A stretch of DNA of 64,000 bases. Source: Listeria floridensis FSL S10-1187. GTDB lineage: Bacteria; Bacillota; Bacilli; Lactobacillales; Listeriaceae. This document shows, piece by piece, positions 43,656-53,607 of this stretch. The DNA is taken from assembly GCF_000525875.1 (NCBI RefSeq), contig NZ_AODF01000026.1:39383-103382 (forward strand). Direction: 5' to 3'. The notes below the pieces were generated by a model. That model did no database searches, was not told the DNA's origin, and saw nothing but the letters and a program-made list of their open reading frames with translations. The position numbers and the translations under genes are program-made. The first letter of the stretch is position 1, and every line of letters starts with the position of its first letter.

Positions 43656-44284
43656 AATGCGTGAACCTGTACCAAATCAAGTATATAAGCAATGAAACAA
43701 GGACAAAACAAATCCCCAAAAAAAGCTACACAACAGCCGTATCCGCGTGACGGTTCTATATATGATTTCGGCTCAGTGCCATATAATATTTGCAAACCCT
43801 TCACATTCTCATCAGAACTGTCTTCCGCAAAAAATGTTGCGACAGGAAGTAGCTTAAATTGATCGATAAAATCAGCAGCTTCGACTTGCGAACAAACTTT
43901 TTTATGAAAACCAATCAGTACAAAATCATACTCATCATCTAGATATAAAAAAGCCGTTTCATCAGGAAAACAAAATGTACTATCTGCCATTCCTTCTTGC
44001 AAAATAAGCTCTTTTAATTCTCGTTCATCAATCGGAAGTTTCAATCCAAAAACCTTATTTTCCGAACTGATAAAAAGCCCATCCGCTTTCTGAACAAGTT
44101 TTCCAAGCGAATCGATCAGTACTTTCAGCTGAAAAGTTCCGCTCCCATCTAAGTCGTGATAGCGTTCGATCCCACAAAATCCAAACTGAAATTCTTGCGG
44201 ATCTTTGACAAAATTATTCTCATAAACACTAAACTCGTCGCCCAAAATATCCAAATACGAATAATCGAGAATCCCTTTTTCCAT
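43654..44284 (-). CDS. Hypothetical protein with C-terminal membrane anchor, frameshift near end
   Basis: As given, the frame runs to 43634 through the terminator with an odd cysteine-rich tail. Removing one A from the run at 43718-43724 instead gives a clear membrane helix, FLGICFVLVSLLIYLIWYR, and a stop at 43654-43656, total about 209 residues. The soluble N-terminal part (about 180 residues, acidic) resembles no family I know. A tail-anchored cytosolic domain is the likely topology. Function unknown. Confidence 0.7.
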
Positions 44285-44327
44285 GATGCCTCCCCATTCT
44301 CAATGATTATGTATTACTTTCTTGTTA

Positions 44328-45227
44328 CTAAATACGCCCACGCAAAATAAAAGCTAAAACGAACCACAAACCGAGACTAATAAAAATACTAATCACCCAG
44401 CCAGCCGGATTATGTTCAAGCGGCAGTGGCATATTCATTCCAAAAAATCCCGTAACAATCGTCGGAAGCGTGAGCAACAGCGAAAGCACCGTCAAAATTT
44501 TCATTGTGTCGTTCAAATTATTATTAAGCACATTGTTATATGAGCCTGTAAGTTGCTGTAAAATCTGCGAAGCAAGCACTGTCATTTCGACCAGCTGTTT
44601 TGCTTCGATGATTGCGTCGTCCAGTTGTTCCTTTTCCGATTCTGAAAAGCCCCGATAAAACGAATGCGCTTTAATTTGCTCAAGAAGCACGACATTTTGC
44701 TTAGAAGCAGAAACCAAGTAAACGATCCCTGTTTCAAGGTCCGAAAGTGCGAGCAGATTTTTCTTCGTCGTCTTGACCTTAAGTTTGCTGCTGACGAGCT
44801 TTCTTTCATAGTCAACATCCTCAACCAGCGGAAAAAATGCCTTCGCAATCAAAAACAAGCTGCTAAATAAGAATTCAAATAAAGTTGCATCCGGCTTATT
44901 ATCCAAAAACTTCTTCATCCGCTCCACGACATAATCCGTCTTGTCACTACTCACCGTAATCAAATGATTATCCTTAATAATAAAAGTCATCGGAATCGTT
45001 TCATAATGATTATCGATTTTTTCTAAGTCTGGTACATGATAGATCAAGAAAAACGTTTGCGTCGCTTCATCATATTCGAGATGCGCCCGTTCATTTCTAT
45101 CCAGCGCATAAGTCAGTACCTCATCACTAATTTCATATTCCTGATAAAGCGTTTCAAGCTCTTCAAGATTATCCGAATTTATATTCAGCCAGTCATATTT
45201 TGCATCATTAAAAAAGGCTTTTGTCAC
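44328..45227 (-). CDS. CorA-family magnesium/divalent cation transporter
   Basis: 299 residues with an acidic cytosolic N-terminal domain, a long helical stalk and two C-terminal membrane helices; the selectivity motif GMN occurs in FFGMNMPLPLEHNPAG at the end of the first helix. I use GTG 45227 (MTKAFFNDAKYDW) with GGAGG upstream; the longer frame lacks a ribosome site. Moves Mg2+ or related ions. Single-gene unit. Confidence 0.92.
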   Translation of the reverse strand: MTKAFFNDAKYDWLNINSDNLEELETLYQEYEISDEVLTYALDRNERAHLEYDEATQTFFLIYHVPDLEKIDNHYETIPMTFIIKDNHLITVSSDKTDYVVERMKKFLDNKPDATLFEFLFSSLFLIAKAFFPLVEDVDYERKLVSSKLKVKTTKKNLLALSDLETGIVYLVSASKQNVVLLEQIKAHSFYRGFSESEKEQLDDAIIEAKQLVEMTVLASQILQQLTGSYNNVLNNNLNDTMKILTVLSLLLTLPTIVTGFFGMNMPLPLEHNPAGWVISIFISLGLWFVLAFILRGRI

Positions 45228-45378
45228 ACTCAATCTCCCTCCTTTTTCCGATCTCTCACATCGTTCCTTTACACGTACTATACCAAAAACCGCCCACTTA
45301 AACACGAAAAAAACAGTATTTCGATTAAAAAGTTTCCTTCTCATCGAAACACTGCTCTAAAAAGTTGTATACTAATTA

Positions 45379-46401
45379 TCAACTCCGCCTTGCCCGTTTC
45401 CCTGCCCAGAACGAAAATCCAGCTACAAACAAGACACCCGCACCAATCAGCGCGTAAAGCCAAGGCGAAATCCCGCTTTCCTCAAGCTCCACAGCTTGAT
45501 CGTTAAAACGTTTTGCTTCATCCTTTGAAATCGTAAATTTCTTCGTAAACTTCCATGTTTTTCCGTTTGCTTTCCCCTCAAGCTTAAGCAGATAATTCCC
45601 CGGCTGAAACGCCTGATTTTCCTGACTAACCCCATAATTAAACAGTGAATTCGGCGCCATTTGCACATTCTCTTTTCTAAAAGTCTGCAGTGGTTTTTCG
45701 CCGCCTTCGCGGAATATTTGACCAGATAGCACTAAATTCCGCAAGATTTCAGGTTTATCATTTTGAACCCCTATAAAAATCGTATTACGACCATTTTTCT
45801 GCCCAGCCTTAACCGATTTTAGTTTCAAGTCCGGTTCAACCTTACGTTCATTTTCGCGCAGAACCACTCCAATTGTATAAGAAAACCGATTATGAATCTG
45901 CACACCCTCGTCTGAATCCTGCACCTTTCCAGAATCCGTTTCATCCACAAAATACAAACCGCCAAGAATCGTTCCCGAAAATGCCTTCTTCGGCAGCCTC
46001 ACCGGTATCTCGATGCGCTTTGTTTCATTCCGAACGAGCGTTACTCTTTGACTTGGAACCGCAACAAGCGAGCTGAAAGGATGTTCCAAAGAAGCATCAA
46101 GTTTTGGATTATCATTCGCATATTCGATCACGCCGTTATCATTAGTCACCGCAGTATTCGCATAAACACCGATTTCCTTAGCAGTATCCGAATGATTACT
46201 GACCCGAACAGCGAGCATCACCGTTTCCTCCGGCTTAACAAGCAAATCAAAATACGTATTTCCCCGTTCCGCCTGATGCCCATCCAAAATCGCCTCCACC
46301 GAAAAATCCATCTCAGCAGCTGCAGCATCGTGAGCAAACCCGAGCCACGTCATACTCATTAAAATCACAAAACCTATGCCAAAAAGCCCTCTTCGAAACA
46401 T
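45379..46401 (-). CDS. WxL-interacting protein (DUF916/DUF3324)
   Basis: 340 residues: signal peptide (to about residue 29, AHDAAAAE), a DUF916 peptidoglycan-binding-like domain (YFDLLVKPEETVMLAVRVSN), a DUF3324 domain (about 190-300) and a C-terminal membrane helix with a basic tail (GKRARRS). Proteins of this type anchor WxL surface proteins to membrane and wall. It is the last gene of a three-gene cluster with two WxL proteins, 16 bases after the first of them. ATG has AGGGGGG upstream. Confidence 0.9.
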   Translation of the reverse strand: MFRRGLFGIGFVILMSMTWLGFAHDAAAAEMDFSVEAILDGHQAERGNTYFDLLVKPEETVMLAVRVSNHSDTAKEIGVYANTAVTNDNGVIEYANDNPKLDASLEHPFSSLVAVPSQRVTLVRNETKRIEIPVRLPKKAFSGTILGGLYFVDETDSGKVQDSDEGVQIHNRFSYTIGVVLRENERKVEPDLKLKSVKAGQKNGRNTIFIGVQNDKPEILRNLVLSGQIFREGGEKPLQTFRKENVQMAPNSLFNYGVSQENQAFQPGNYLLKLEGKANGKTWKFTKKFTISKDEAKRFNDQAVELEESGISPWLYALIGAGVLFVAGFSFWAGKRARRS

Positions 46402-46416
46402 CCTAATCCCCCCTTA

Positions 46417-47172
46417 TTAATTCGGCGTATTTTCAAGACTCCAAGTCAGCGTTGTTTCATATTTAGCACCGACTTCTTTCGCCGTATCCATTGGCACAAA
46501 CAAACTTACCCCTGTTTTAGCCGCATTAGCATCCGCACCGAACGCAACCGTCCATGTGCCCATTCCTTTGCCAGCAGCAGCCGTAGCCACAGTCGAAGAA
46601 GAAGTACCATTCGGATCAAGCGAAACAGCCTGCCCAGTCGGCGCATAGCTTGCCGCTGTTAATGATTTAGGCGTTCCTTGAACAAAACTGAGTACCGCAT
46701 TATTTAACGTTTTAACCGTTCCAGAAGTCGTTGCAAACTGACCATTTTGCTTCACGCTCAGTTTCCATCCAACATTAGATCCACGTTTATCCGTCACTTG
46801 AACAAAGTTCGGTACATCAAGTTCAGTTGACGTACTCGTCGCAAGCACATGATCCAGTTTGGCATAATACGTTTTATCCTTGGATTCAATCACTTGACTG
46901 CCAAAATCAAAATTTGATACATAGTCAATACTAAGCGGTCCGCTCGTTCCCGGCTCATGAGGATTATTCGGATCTGCCGGATTCACCGGTCCAACTGGTA
47001 CTGTCGGATCAAGCGGATTCACCGGTGATGTCACACCCGTATCCGCTTGAAATAATACCCCCGCATGCGAATTCATTGTCCCCGAAACAGCGGCATCCGC
47101 ACTATAGCTAACCCCGCTAATTACTACAACCCCAGTCACCGATAAGAAAACACCCAATTTACTCCATTCCAT
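46417..47172 (-). CDS. WxL-domain cell-surface protein (small)
   Basis: 251 residues: a signal peptide ending near SYSADAA, a proline/asparagine-rich linker (PVNPLDPTVPVGPVNPADPN) and a C-terminal WxL domain with the two hallmark motifs, WKL in NVGWKLSVKQ and WSL in TLTWSLENTP. WxL domains bind peptidoglycan without sortase. It sits between a large WxL protein and the DUF916 partner, probably one transcript. Confidence 0.93.
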   Translation of the reverse strand: MEWSKLGVFLSVTGVVVISGVSYSADAAVSGTMNSHAGVLFQADTGVTSPVNPLDPTVPVGPVNPADPNNPHEPGTSGPLSIDYVSNFDFGSQVIESKDKTYYAKLDHVLATSTSTELDVPNFVQVTDKRGSNVGWKLSVKQNGQFATTSGTVKTLNNAVLSFVQGTPKSLTAASYAPTGQAVSLDPNGTSSSTVATAAAGKGMGTWTVAFGADANAAKTGVSLFVPMDTAKEVGAKYETTLTWSLENTPN

Positions 47173-47232
47173 ATTTCTTCCCCTTCTTTCCTTTTTTTAT
47201 ACCTTCTTTATAAAGCTTCTCGGTTCTTACCT

Positions 47233-49329
47233 TTATGGTGCGTCGACGAGCGACCACATCACCTCCCCCGAGTAACTTTTGTTCGCTTCGATTTCCGGTC
47301 GCGGCTCAACCTTGATTCTGAGACCATGATCAGCATCCAAATTGATTTGATAAGGATCATCCGAATTCACCGTTTGCGAAGTAACAAGCAAACTATCTGG
47401 CGTAAGCTGATTCACACTTGACCCATTTTGATAATAAAAACTACCACTTAGAATCTTACTTCCGTTAGAAAGTGGTGTAACCTCACTGAGATAAAGCGAC
47501 CATTTCTTCTTCACAACTCGTCCATCTGTAATTTGAATCGCCATATTTGACGTAACAGGCTGATAAGTCGTCGGTTTTGTCGGAACTGTTATCGTTCCGA
47601 AATCTATCGTTGTTGGAACAGACTCCAATCGTAAGGTTCCATTTTTTACCGCAAGATCCAAAAGTCCCGAAACCGATTGAATCGCATTCCCGTTGCCATC
47701 CAAGCCGCCAACAAGACTAGATGCTGTAATTTTACTCGGATAACCGCTGTCGAGAATTGTGCCCGTATATTGCCATTCTAGCTTGTCTCCCACTTGAAGT
47801 AGAGGGTCTGCCGTTAAAGTAGCTTGAAGCGATTGCCCGCTTGGACTTGATGCGTCCGTAACAATTTGCGGAGCAGCGAGCTGTTTCACATCACCCGAGG
47901 CCGTTATCTTAACAAGTTTTACATTAGAAATATTCGACAGGCCGACAGGAATCGAACTTTTTATCGTTTCCTTGTCCCACATCGAATAAGCGTTCATCAA
48001 CATTGACGTCGAAGTTACTCGTATCGTTTGCCCAGAAACCGCATAACTTGCCGCCTCAAAAGTTCCTGAACTATTTTGCTTTTCAAACCTATGCGTTAGT
48101 TGAATAACAGGTACTGCATAAGGAACCATTTTTTGAACAGCTGAACTGGTCACAAGAACAGCCCCCGTCCGCGTACTCACTCCATAAATCTCTGCCGTCA
48201 CAGAATTGCCGACCGCAAGCGCTGTTACCGGAACAGAAAACGTAGTTCCTGATACATTTTGGATAATACTCTGACCATTTACCGTCAAATGAATCTGATA
48301 AAGCCCAGCTGTTTGAGCTGTAAAACTCCCTGTAACGCTCTGGCTCCCTGGAACAAGCGTATCAAGCTGAGGCGGACTGATCGGCCATTTTACCAGCACT
48401 GCTGTACTTTTTGGACTTTCATAATAATCCGTCGTCGTTTTTGATGCCGCGTGTAAAATAGCCGTTGCTCTATCTCCGTATTCATAACTTTCATCTAAAG
48501 TAGTCTGAAAACTTCCGTCAGCCGCAACAGGAATATTCGTTTTCGTAATCGTTCCACCAGAACTTTTTTCAACAGTGACATCAGCCGTATACGTATAACC
48601 GCTATCAAGCGTCTGTCCTGCACTTCCGCTAACTGTTTTTCCAAGCTGCACCAAATTGTCATTCAGTTTAGGTGCAGCGAGGCTAAGCACCGGATAATTT
48701 CCAATACCAAGCGCAGAAGTTAATAGAACACCGCTTTTCGTATTTCCTGTCGTCAAATTAATCCCTTCCGTTACCGAGACGAAAGTCCCGCGAATGGCAT
48801 AACTAGTCCCATTATAAGCAGCCGGAATCCGGATTCCTTTTTTATAAAGCACTCCGGCATCAAACGAAAGATTCACTTGCCAATAGTTTGTGAGCGCAAG
48901 CAGTAGCGTACTGCGCGGAAAAACGAACAAGAGCGTGTGCGTAGCTTCATCATAACTCTTTGTAACAGCCATTGTCGTCGTAAGGTTATCCGTTTGATTA
49001 AAGAGCACCGTCGAAGGATAAGTAACCGTCCCCGTTAAACTTGCAAGAAATGCATTTTGCTTCGTCGTACTCCCAGCAAGAGCATCCCCAATTTCTTTCG
49101 GAAGTTCAATAATCGCAACCGGTGTATCATTGAGCGATACAGCCACAAGCGGTGCATATCGATATGTAATCGTAACAACAGACTGGTTATAAGCACCGTT
49201 CGAAAAACTCCCTGTTACCTGACTGTCCCCAAGCGCAATTGCCGCCTCGCTTTCTTGCGGAATAATCTGAAGTCCAAGTAGTAAAATACTTCCGAAAACA
49301 AGTGCCAACAAGAATTCTCTCCCTTTCAT
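47233..49329 (-). CDS. WxL-domain cell-surface protein (large)
   Basis: 698 residues: signal peptide (about 1-29, LQIIPQESEA), several beta-rich Ig-like repeats (for example SGSAGQTLDSGYTYTADVTV) and a C-terminal WxL domain with WSL in VVKKKWSLYLSEV and WSL in GEVMWSLVDAP. The repeats suggest an extended surface adhesin or binding protein; the ligand is unknown. It opens the cluster, with GGGGAGG at the start codon. No clear promoter is seen in 49330-49456. Confidence 0.92.
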   Translation of the reverse strand: MKGREFLLALVFGSILLLGLQIIPQESEAAIALGDSQVTGSFSNGAYNQSVVTITYRYAPLVAVSLNDTPVAIIELPKEIGDALAGSTTKQNAFLASLTGTVTYPSTVLFNQTDNLTTTMAVTKSYDEATHTLLFVFPRSTLLLALTNYWQVNLSFDAGVLYKKGIRIPAAYNGTSYAIRGTFVSVTEGINLTTGNTKSGVLLTSALGIGNYPVLSLAAPKLNDNLVQLGKTVSGSAGQTLDSGYTYTADVTVEKSSGGTITKTNIPVAADGSFQTTLDESYEYGDRATAILHAASKTTTDYYESPKSTAVLVKWPISPPQLDTLVPGSQSVTGSFTAQTAGLYQIHLTVNGQSIIQNVSGTTFSVPVTALAVGNSVTAEIYGVSTRTGAVLVTSSAVQKMVPYAVPVIQLTHRFEKQNSSGTFEAASYAVSGQTIRVTSTSMLMNAYSMWDKETIKSSIPVGLSNISNVKLVKITASGDVKQLAAPQIVTDASSPSGQSLQATLTADPLLQVGDKLEWQYTGTILDSGYPSKITASSLVGGLDGNGNAIQSVSGLLDLAVKNGTLRLESVPTTIDFGTITVPTKPTTYQPVTSNMAIQITDGRVVKKKWSLYLSEVTPLSNGSKILSGSFYYQNGSSVNQLTPDSLLVTSQTVNSDDPYQINLDADHGLRIKVEPRPEIEANKSYSGEVMWSLVDAP

Positions 49330-49456
49330 TTACCTCCCCACCTTCTAAAGCTAATTCGTCTTTTCCCTAGTAAGAAAGTAATCAAACCCAAAGCTCTGAG
49401 CAACTTTTTAGGTCTTAATAACTAATTAGTAGATAAAAGTCTTACATAAATACAAC

Positions 49457-49487
49457 AAAAAAAAGCCTTCAAAAGAAGACTCTTTTT
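49457..49487 (-). terminator. Terminator of the small membrane protein gene
   Basis: On the minus strand GTCTTC, a TTTT loop and GAAGGC form a short stem followed by eight T, ahead of the WxL cluster. Confidence 0.7.
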
Positions 49488-49519
49488 AAAAAGCAGATCA
49501 AGAATTTTTCTGACAAACT

Positions 49520-49775
49520 CTATAGTGCTTTAATAATTAAACTGGCTACACAAATTATGACTCCAGCTAGCCCGATCCCTGTTCCAATTATACTTTTGGC
49601 GCGCATATTGATAAACGTCGTAAAAGCAAACCCGGCAATAAAAACCCAGTGCCAAAGCAGATTGAATTCAAGACCTGAACCATTCGTGATCATACTAATG
49701 ATAATAAAAACAACAAAAAAAGGCCAGCATCGCGAGAACAGCCCATTGAAATCCCTTAAGCGGTCCGTTTTTCAT
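49520..49775 (-). CDS. Small three-helix membrane protein, one frameshift
   Basis: Starting at ATG 49775 (GAGGTG upstream), the frame MKNGPLKGFQWAVLAML breaks at a seven-A run (49715-49721). With six, it continues FFVVFIIISMITNGSGLEFN and ends at TAG 49520-49522, giving about 84 residues with three predicted helices. No known family. It follows the YerC-like gene by 15 bases and is probably in the same transcript. Confidence 0.65.
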
Positions 49776-49790
49776 TTAACTGTCACCTCG

Positions 49791-50090
49791 TTATTTTTCA
49801 GCTTCCTTCATTCGATCAAATACCACTTCATACATATCATTCCCGTAATTAAGCGATCGTTTCACACGTGAAATCGTTGCTGTGCTCGCTCCTGTTTCCG
49901 CTTCAATTACATTATACGTTTTACCCTCTGAAAGCATTCTAGCAACTTGGAAACGCTGCGCCATCGACTGAATTTCATTAACCGTACACACATCATCAAA
50001 AAAAGCATAGCATTCTTCGAGCGACTCAAGTTTCAAAATTCCTTGAAAAAAAGCATCCAAGCCTTCTCCGCGAATCTTTTCTATTTGCAT
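49791..50090 (-). CDS. YerC/YecD-family TrpR-related regulator
   Basis: 99 residues of the TrpR-like helix-turn-helix family (FFDDVCTVNEIQSMAQRFQV, TGASTATISRVKR). The start is ATG 50090 with GGAGG upstream; a seven-residue longer frame lacks a site. It sits downstream of the purine operon behind its terminator. Target unknown. Confidence 0.9.
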   Translation of the reverse strand: MQIEKIRGEGLDAFFQGILKLESLEECYAFFDDVCTVNEIQSMAQRFQVARMLSEGKTYNVIEAETGASTATISRVKRSLNYGNDMYEVVFDRMKEAEK

Positions 50091-50167
50091 ACGAAAACCT
50101 CCGTTTTTCATGAACTCCTATACTTTCATATTTTAACGTACCAACGCATAAAACACAATCGTTTCGC

Positions 50168-50207
50168 AAAAAAGAGAGGTTCCAGTTCAAATTGAAACCT
50201 CTCTTTT
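50168..50207 (-). terminator. Terminator of the purine operon
   Basis: On the minus strand AAAAGAGAGGTT pairs with AACCTCTCTTTT and a T run follows, just after the purD stop at 50215. Confidence 0.9.
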
Positions 50208-50214
50208 CTCTATC

Positions 50215-51492
50215 TCATTCTGCTTTCATACCAATATCAATCCGGTAAAAAAAGTGTGGATTATCCAGTTTTTTCATTTCTTCATAGAGAGCTAGACGTG
50301 CCTCTTGCATCGAATCTGCAGCCGTTTCAAGCAGAAGAATCCGTCCGCCGGCAGAAACAAACTTCTGTTCTTTTGCCTCACTGCCCGTTTCAAGTTTTGT
50401 CCCTGCATGATAAACCTTAATATCGGAAGAAATCTGATCAAGCCCGGTAATTTCAAATCCCGTTTCATAATGATCCGGATAACCAGCACTCGCAAGCACA
50501 ATCCCAAGATTAACCCCTTGCTCTTTAAAGCGGACATCCGGTTTTTCATTATTCAAAAGCGCCCAAATAAGATCCGCAAAGTTGCTCTCAAGCCGAGGCA
50601 GAACCACTTGCGTCTCTGGATCACCGAACCGCGCATTAAATTCAATCACCTTCGGCCCAGCGTCCGTTGCAATCAAGCCGGCATAAAGAATCCCGCGAAA
50701 CGCCCGATCTTCCGCAACCATTCCTCGTGCGGCCTTCACAAGAATCGTTTCAATCGCTGTCTCAACAAGCGCATCTGCAATTTGCGGTACAGGCGAATAA
50801 GCACCCATTCCACCCGTATTCGGTCCCTTATCACCATCATAAGCCCGCTTGTGGTCTTGCGCAATCGCCATCGGATAAACCTCTTCCCCGTTCACAAAAG
50901 CCATCAGCGAAAACTCTTCTCCAACAAGGAACTCTTCAATCACGACTTTCTCAGAAGCTTCGCCAAACTTCGCATCAAGCATCATTTCCTTGAGCGCAAG
51001 CGTTGCTTCTTCGATTGTCATCGCAACCGCAACCCCTTTTCCAGCTGCAAGTCCATCCGCTTTAATCACAATAGGCGCGCCTTTTTCGTCAAGATAGGCT
51101 TTCGCTTCCGCATAATCCGTAAATGTTTTAGAAGTTGCCGTCGGAATCACATATTTTGCCATAAATGTTTTCGCAAAGTCTTTGCTGCCTTCGATCAGAG
51201 CAGCCCGCTTCGTCGGCCCAAACGCCTTAAGCCCAGCCGATTCAAACGCATCAACCACTCCCTCTAACAAAGGAATTTCCGGCCCAACAATCGTAAAGTC
51301 CACCGCGTTCTCCCTAGCAAATTGAATCAGCTCAGGAGCATTCGTTTCAGAAATCGCAACACATTCTACCCCGTCAAAAGCCATGCCTGCATTTCCCGGC
51401 GCCGCATAAACCGTTTCAACCTGATTTGCCTCGAGCAGTTTAGCAGCAATCGCGTGTTCCCTACCGCCGCCGCCGATAACTAAGACCTTCAT
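50215..51492 (-). CDS. purD: Phosphoribosylamine-glycine ligase
   Basis: 425 residues, ATP-grasp enzyme making GAR from phosphoribosylamine and glycine, the second purine step. N-terminal MKVLVIGGGGREHAIAAKL, ATP-grasp region PIVIKADGLAAGKGV and metal-site NARFGDPE. I use ATG 51492 with GTGAGG upstream. Last gene of the operon. Confidence 0.97.
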   Translation of the reverse strand: MKVLVIGGGGREHAIAAKLLEANQVETVYAAPGNAGMAFDGVECVAISETNAPELIQFARENAVDFTIVGPEIPLLEGVVDAFESAGLKAFGPTKRAALIEGSKDFAKTFMAKYVIPTATSKTFTDYAEAKAYLDEKGAPIVIKADGLAAGKGVAVAMTIEEATLALKEMMLDAKFGEASEKVVIEEFLVGEEFSLMAFVNGEEVYPMAIAQDHKRAYDGDKGPNTGGMGAYSPVPQIADALVETAIETILVKAARGMVAEDRAFRGILYAGLIATDAGPKVIEFNARFGDPETQVVLPRLESNFADLIWALLNNEKPDVRFKEQGVNLGIVLASAGYPDHYETGFEITGLDQISSDIKVYHAGTKLETGSEAKEQKFVSAGGRILLLETAADSMQEARLALYEEMKKLDNPHFFYRIDIGMKAE

Positions 51493-51508
51493 CTGCCTCA
51501 CACCTTCC

Positions 51509-53047
51509 TTAATGTTTAAAGTGCCGTATGTTCGTTTTGATCATTGCAATACCGTGCTTGTTTGCAGCCGCAACCGAATCCGCATCCTTAATCGAACCGC
51601 CCGGCTGAATAATCGCTGTAATTCCTCGTTCCGCAGCCAAACTGACCGTATCATCCATCGGAAAGAACGCATCACTTGCCATCACAGCTCCCTTTGCGGC
51701 CTCACCCGCTTGATCGAGCGCAATCAGTGCCGACCCAACTCGGTTCATTTGCCCAGCGCCAATCCCGAGCGTTTGCTTCTCATTTCCAACCACAATGGCA
51801 TTGGACTTCACGTGTTTCACTACTTTCCATTGAAACAGCATTGCAGCAAGCTCTTCATCTGTCGGTTTGCGCTCCGTCATCACTTCAAACAAAGCCGGAT
51901 CTTCGGCCGCCATATCACTATCTTGAAGTAGCAGCCCGCCTTTCACAGATGTCGTTTCCAAATACGCTGCTCCGCGTTCAATCGGAACTTCAAGCAAACG
52001 AATATTCTTCTTTTTTGAAAGCAGATCAAATGCTTCCTTCGAAAAACTTGGTGCCAGAATAATTTCAAGAAAAATTTGACTCATCATTTCAGCCGCTTCC
52101 AGATTCACTTCGCGATTGAGTGCAATAATTCCGCCAAAAATGGACGTTTCATCCGCTTCAAACGCACGTTTAAATGCTTCATCAATCGAAGCCCCAACAC
52201 CAACCCCACAAGGATTCATGTGTTTCACTGCGACCGCCGCAGCCCCGTCAAATTCCGCAGCAATCTTAAGCGCCGCATCCGCATCGCGAATATTATTATA
52301 AGACAGCTCCTTACCGTGCAGCTGACGTGCTTTTGCAATACTGCTTTTCACAGCAAGCGGTTCCGTATAGAAAGCTGCATCCTGATGCGGATTTTCGCCA
52401 TAACGAAGCGTTTCATCCAAGTTATAAGTCAACGTTAGCTTCTCAGGAAAGACTTCCCCCGAAACTTCCGTCAAATAACCGCCAATCAGTGCATCATAAG
52501 CCGCCGTGTGCCGAAATACCTTCGCCGCAAGCTTTTCGCGAGTTGCAAACTTCGTTTCACCATTTTCACGAAGTTCAGCCAAGATGCCCGCATAATCAGC
52601 CGCATCTACCGCAACCGTAACAGCCGCATAGTTTTTTGCCGCCGAACGCAGCATTGATGGACCACCAATATCAATATTTTCAATCGCATCCGCAAGCATT
52701 ACACCCGGCTTTTCAATCGTCTCTTGAAACGGATACAAATTCACACAAACCAAATCAATCGGTTTAATCCCATGATCTTCAATTTGTTCTTGATGTTCCG
52801 TAAGATCGCGCCGATAAAGCAAACCGCCATGAATCATCGGATGAAGCGTTTTGACACGTCCATCAAGCATTTCCGGAAATGCCGTCACTTCCTCAATCCC
52901 GATTACCTTAACCCCGGCATCCGAAAGAGCTTGTTTGGTGCCGCCCGTCGAAATAATTTCAAAGCCGAGACCTTCAAGCTCCTTCGCAAACTCAACTACC
53001 CCCGTTTTATCTGAAACACTAATCAACGCTCTTTTCATCCGCTTCAT
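51509..53047 (-). CDS. purH: Bifunctional AICAR transformylase / IMP cyclohydrolase
   Basis: 512 residues. The N-terminal MGS-like domain is IMP cyclohydrolase ([19 protein letters not shown]) and the C-terminal domain formylates AICAR ([11 protein letters not shown], the KH in AVAVKHMNP); together they do the last two steps to IMP. ATG 53047 overlaps the purN stop as ATGA; an ATG at 53038 is also possible. Confidence 0.97.
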   Translation of the reverse strand: MKRMKRALISVSDKTGVVEFAKELEGLGFEIISTGGTKQALSDAGVKVIGIEEVTAFPEMLDGRVKTLHPMIHGGLLYRRDLTEHQEQIEDHGIKPIDLVCVNLYPFQETIEKPGVMLADAIENIDIGGPSMLRSAAKNYAAVTVAVDAADYAGILAELRENGETKFATREKLAAKVFRHTAAYDALIGGYLTEVSGEVFPEKLTLTYNLDETLRYGENPHQDAAFYTEPLAVKSSIAKARQLHGKELSYNNIRDADAALKIAAEFDGAAAVAVKHMNPCGVGVGASIDEAFKRAFEADETSIFGGIIALNREVNLEAAEMMSQIFLEIILAPSFSKEAFDLLSKKKNIRLLEVPIERGAAYLETTSVKGGLLLQDSDMAAEDPALFEVMTERKPTDEELAAMLFQWKVVKHVKSNAIVVGNEKQTLGIGAGQMNRVGSALIALDQAGEAAKGAVMASDAFFPMDDTVSLAAERGITAIIQPGGSIKDADSVAAANKHGIAMIKTNIRHFKH

Positions 53048-53607
53048 TCGTCTCCTTTAAGCATCATTTTTTTCACAACCGCCGGATAAAACCGGTGCTC
53101 AAGTGCATGAATACGCTCCTCAAGTTGCGGAAGCGTTTCCCCGCTCAAAATTTTAAGCTCTTCTTGCGCAATCACTTGCCCCGTGTCCATTCCAGCATCG
53201 ACATAATGCGCCGTAACCCCCGTTACAGAAACACCCGCACGAAGCGCCTGCCCGATAGCATCTTTCCCAGGAAAAAGCGGCAATAGCGAAGGATGTAGAT
53301 TAACAATCCGATCCGAAAAAGCCGCGAGCATCGTATCTCCAAGAAGCCGCATATAACCCGCAAGCACAATAAAATCAACCTGAAACTTGCTCAGTTCATC
53401 CAGCAACAACTTTTCGTAAGAAGCTTTATCCGGAAAATCCCTTGCCGAGAAAACCACAGTGGGCAAAGCAAATTTGTTCGCCCGTTCGAGCACCTTTGCC
53501 CCCGGCTTATCACAAACAAGAACCGCAACCTGCTGCCGAATATCAGCATCCTGCATCAAAGCTTCGAAATTCGAACCACTTCCCGAAGCAAAAATAGCAA
53601 TCCTCAT
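53044..53607 (-). CDS. purN: Phosphoribosylglycinamide formyltransferase
   Basis: 187 residues; formylates GAR using 10-formyl-THF. N-terminal [11 protein letters not shown], catalytic [12 protein letters not shown] and [12 protein letters not shown] are present. ATG overlaps the purM stop as ATGA. Confidence 0.97.
   Translation of the reverse strand: MRIAIFASGSGSNFEALMQDADIRQQVAVLVCDKPGAKVLERANKFALPTVVFSARDFPDKASYEKLLLDELSKFQVDFIVLAGYMRLLGDTMLAAFSDRIVNLHPSLLPLFPGKDAIGQALRAGVSVTGVTAHYVDAGMDTGQVIAQEELKILSGETLPQLEERIHALEHRFYPAVVKKMMLKGDE

Noticed and set aside
50305..51267. Long plus-strand open frame antisense to purD
   Set aside because: It is rich in Arg, Asn and Ser, typical of a reverse-frame shadow, and purD on the other strand is fully supported.
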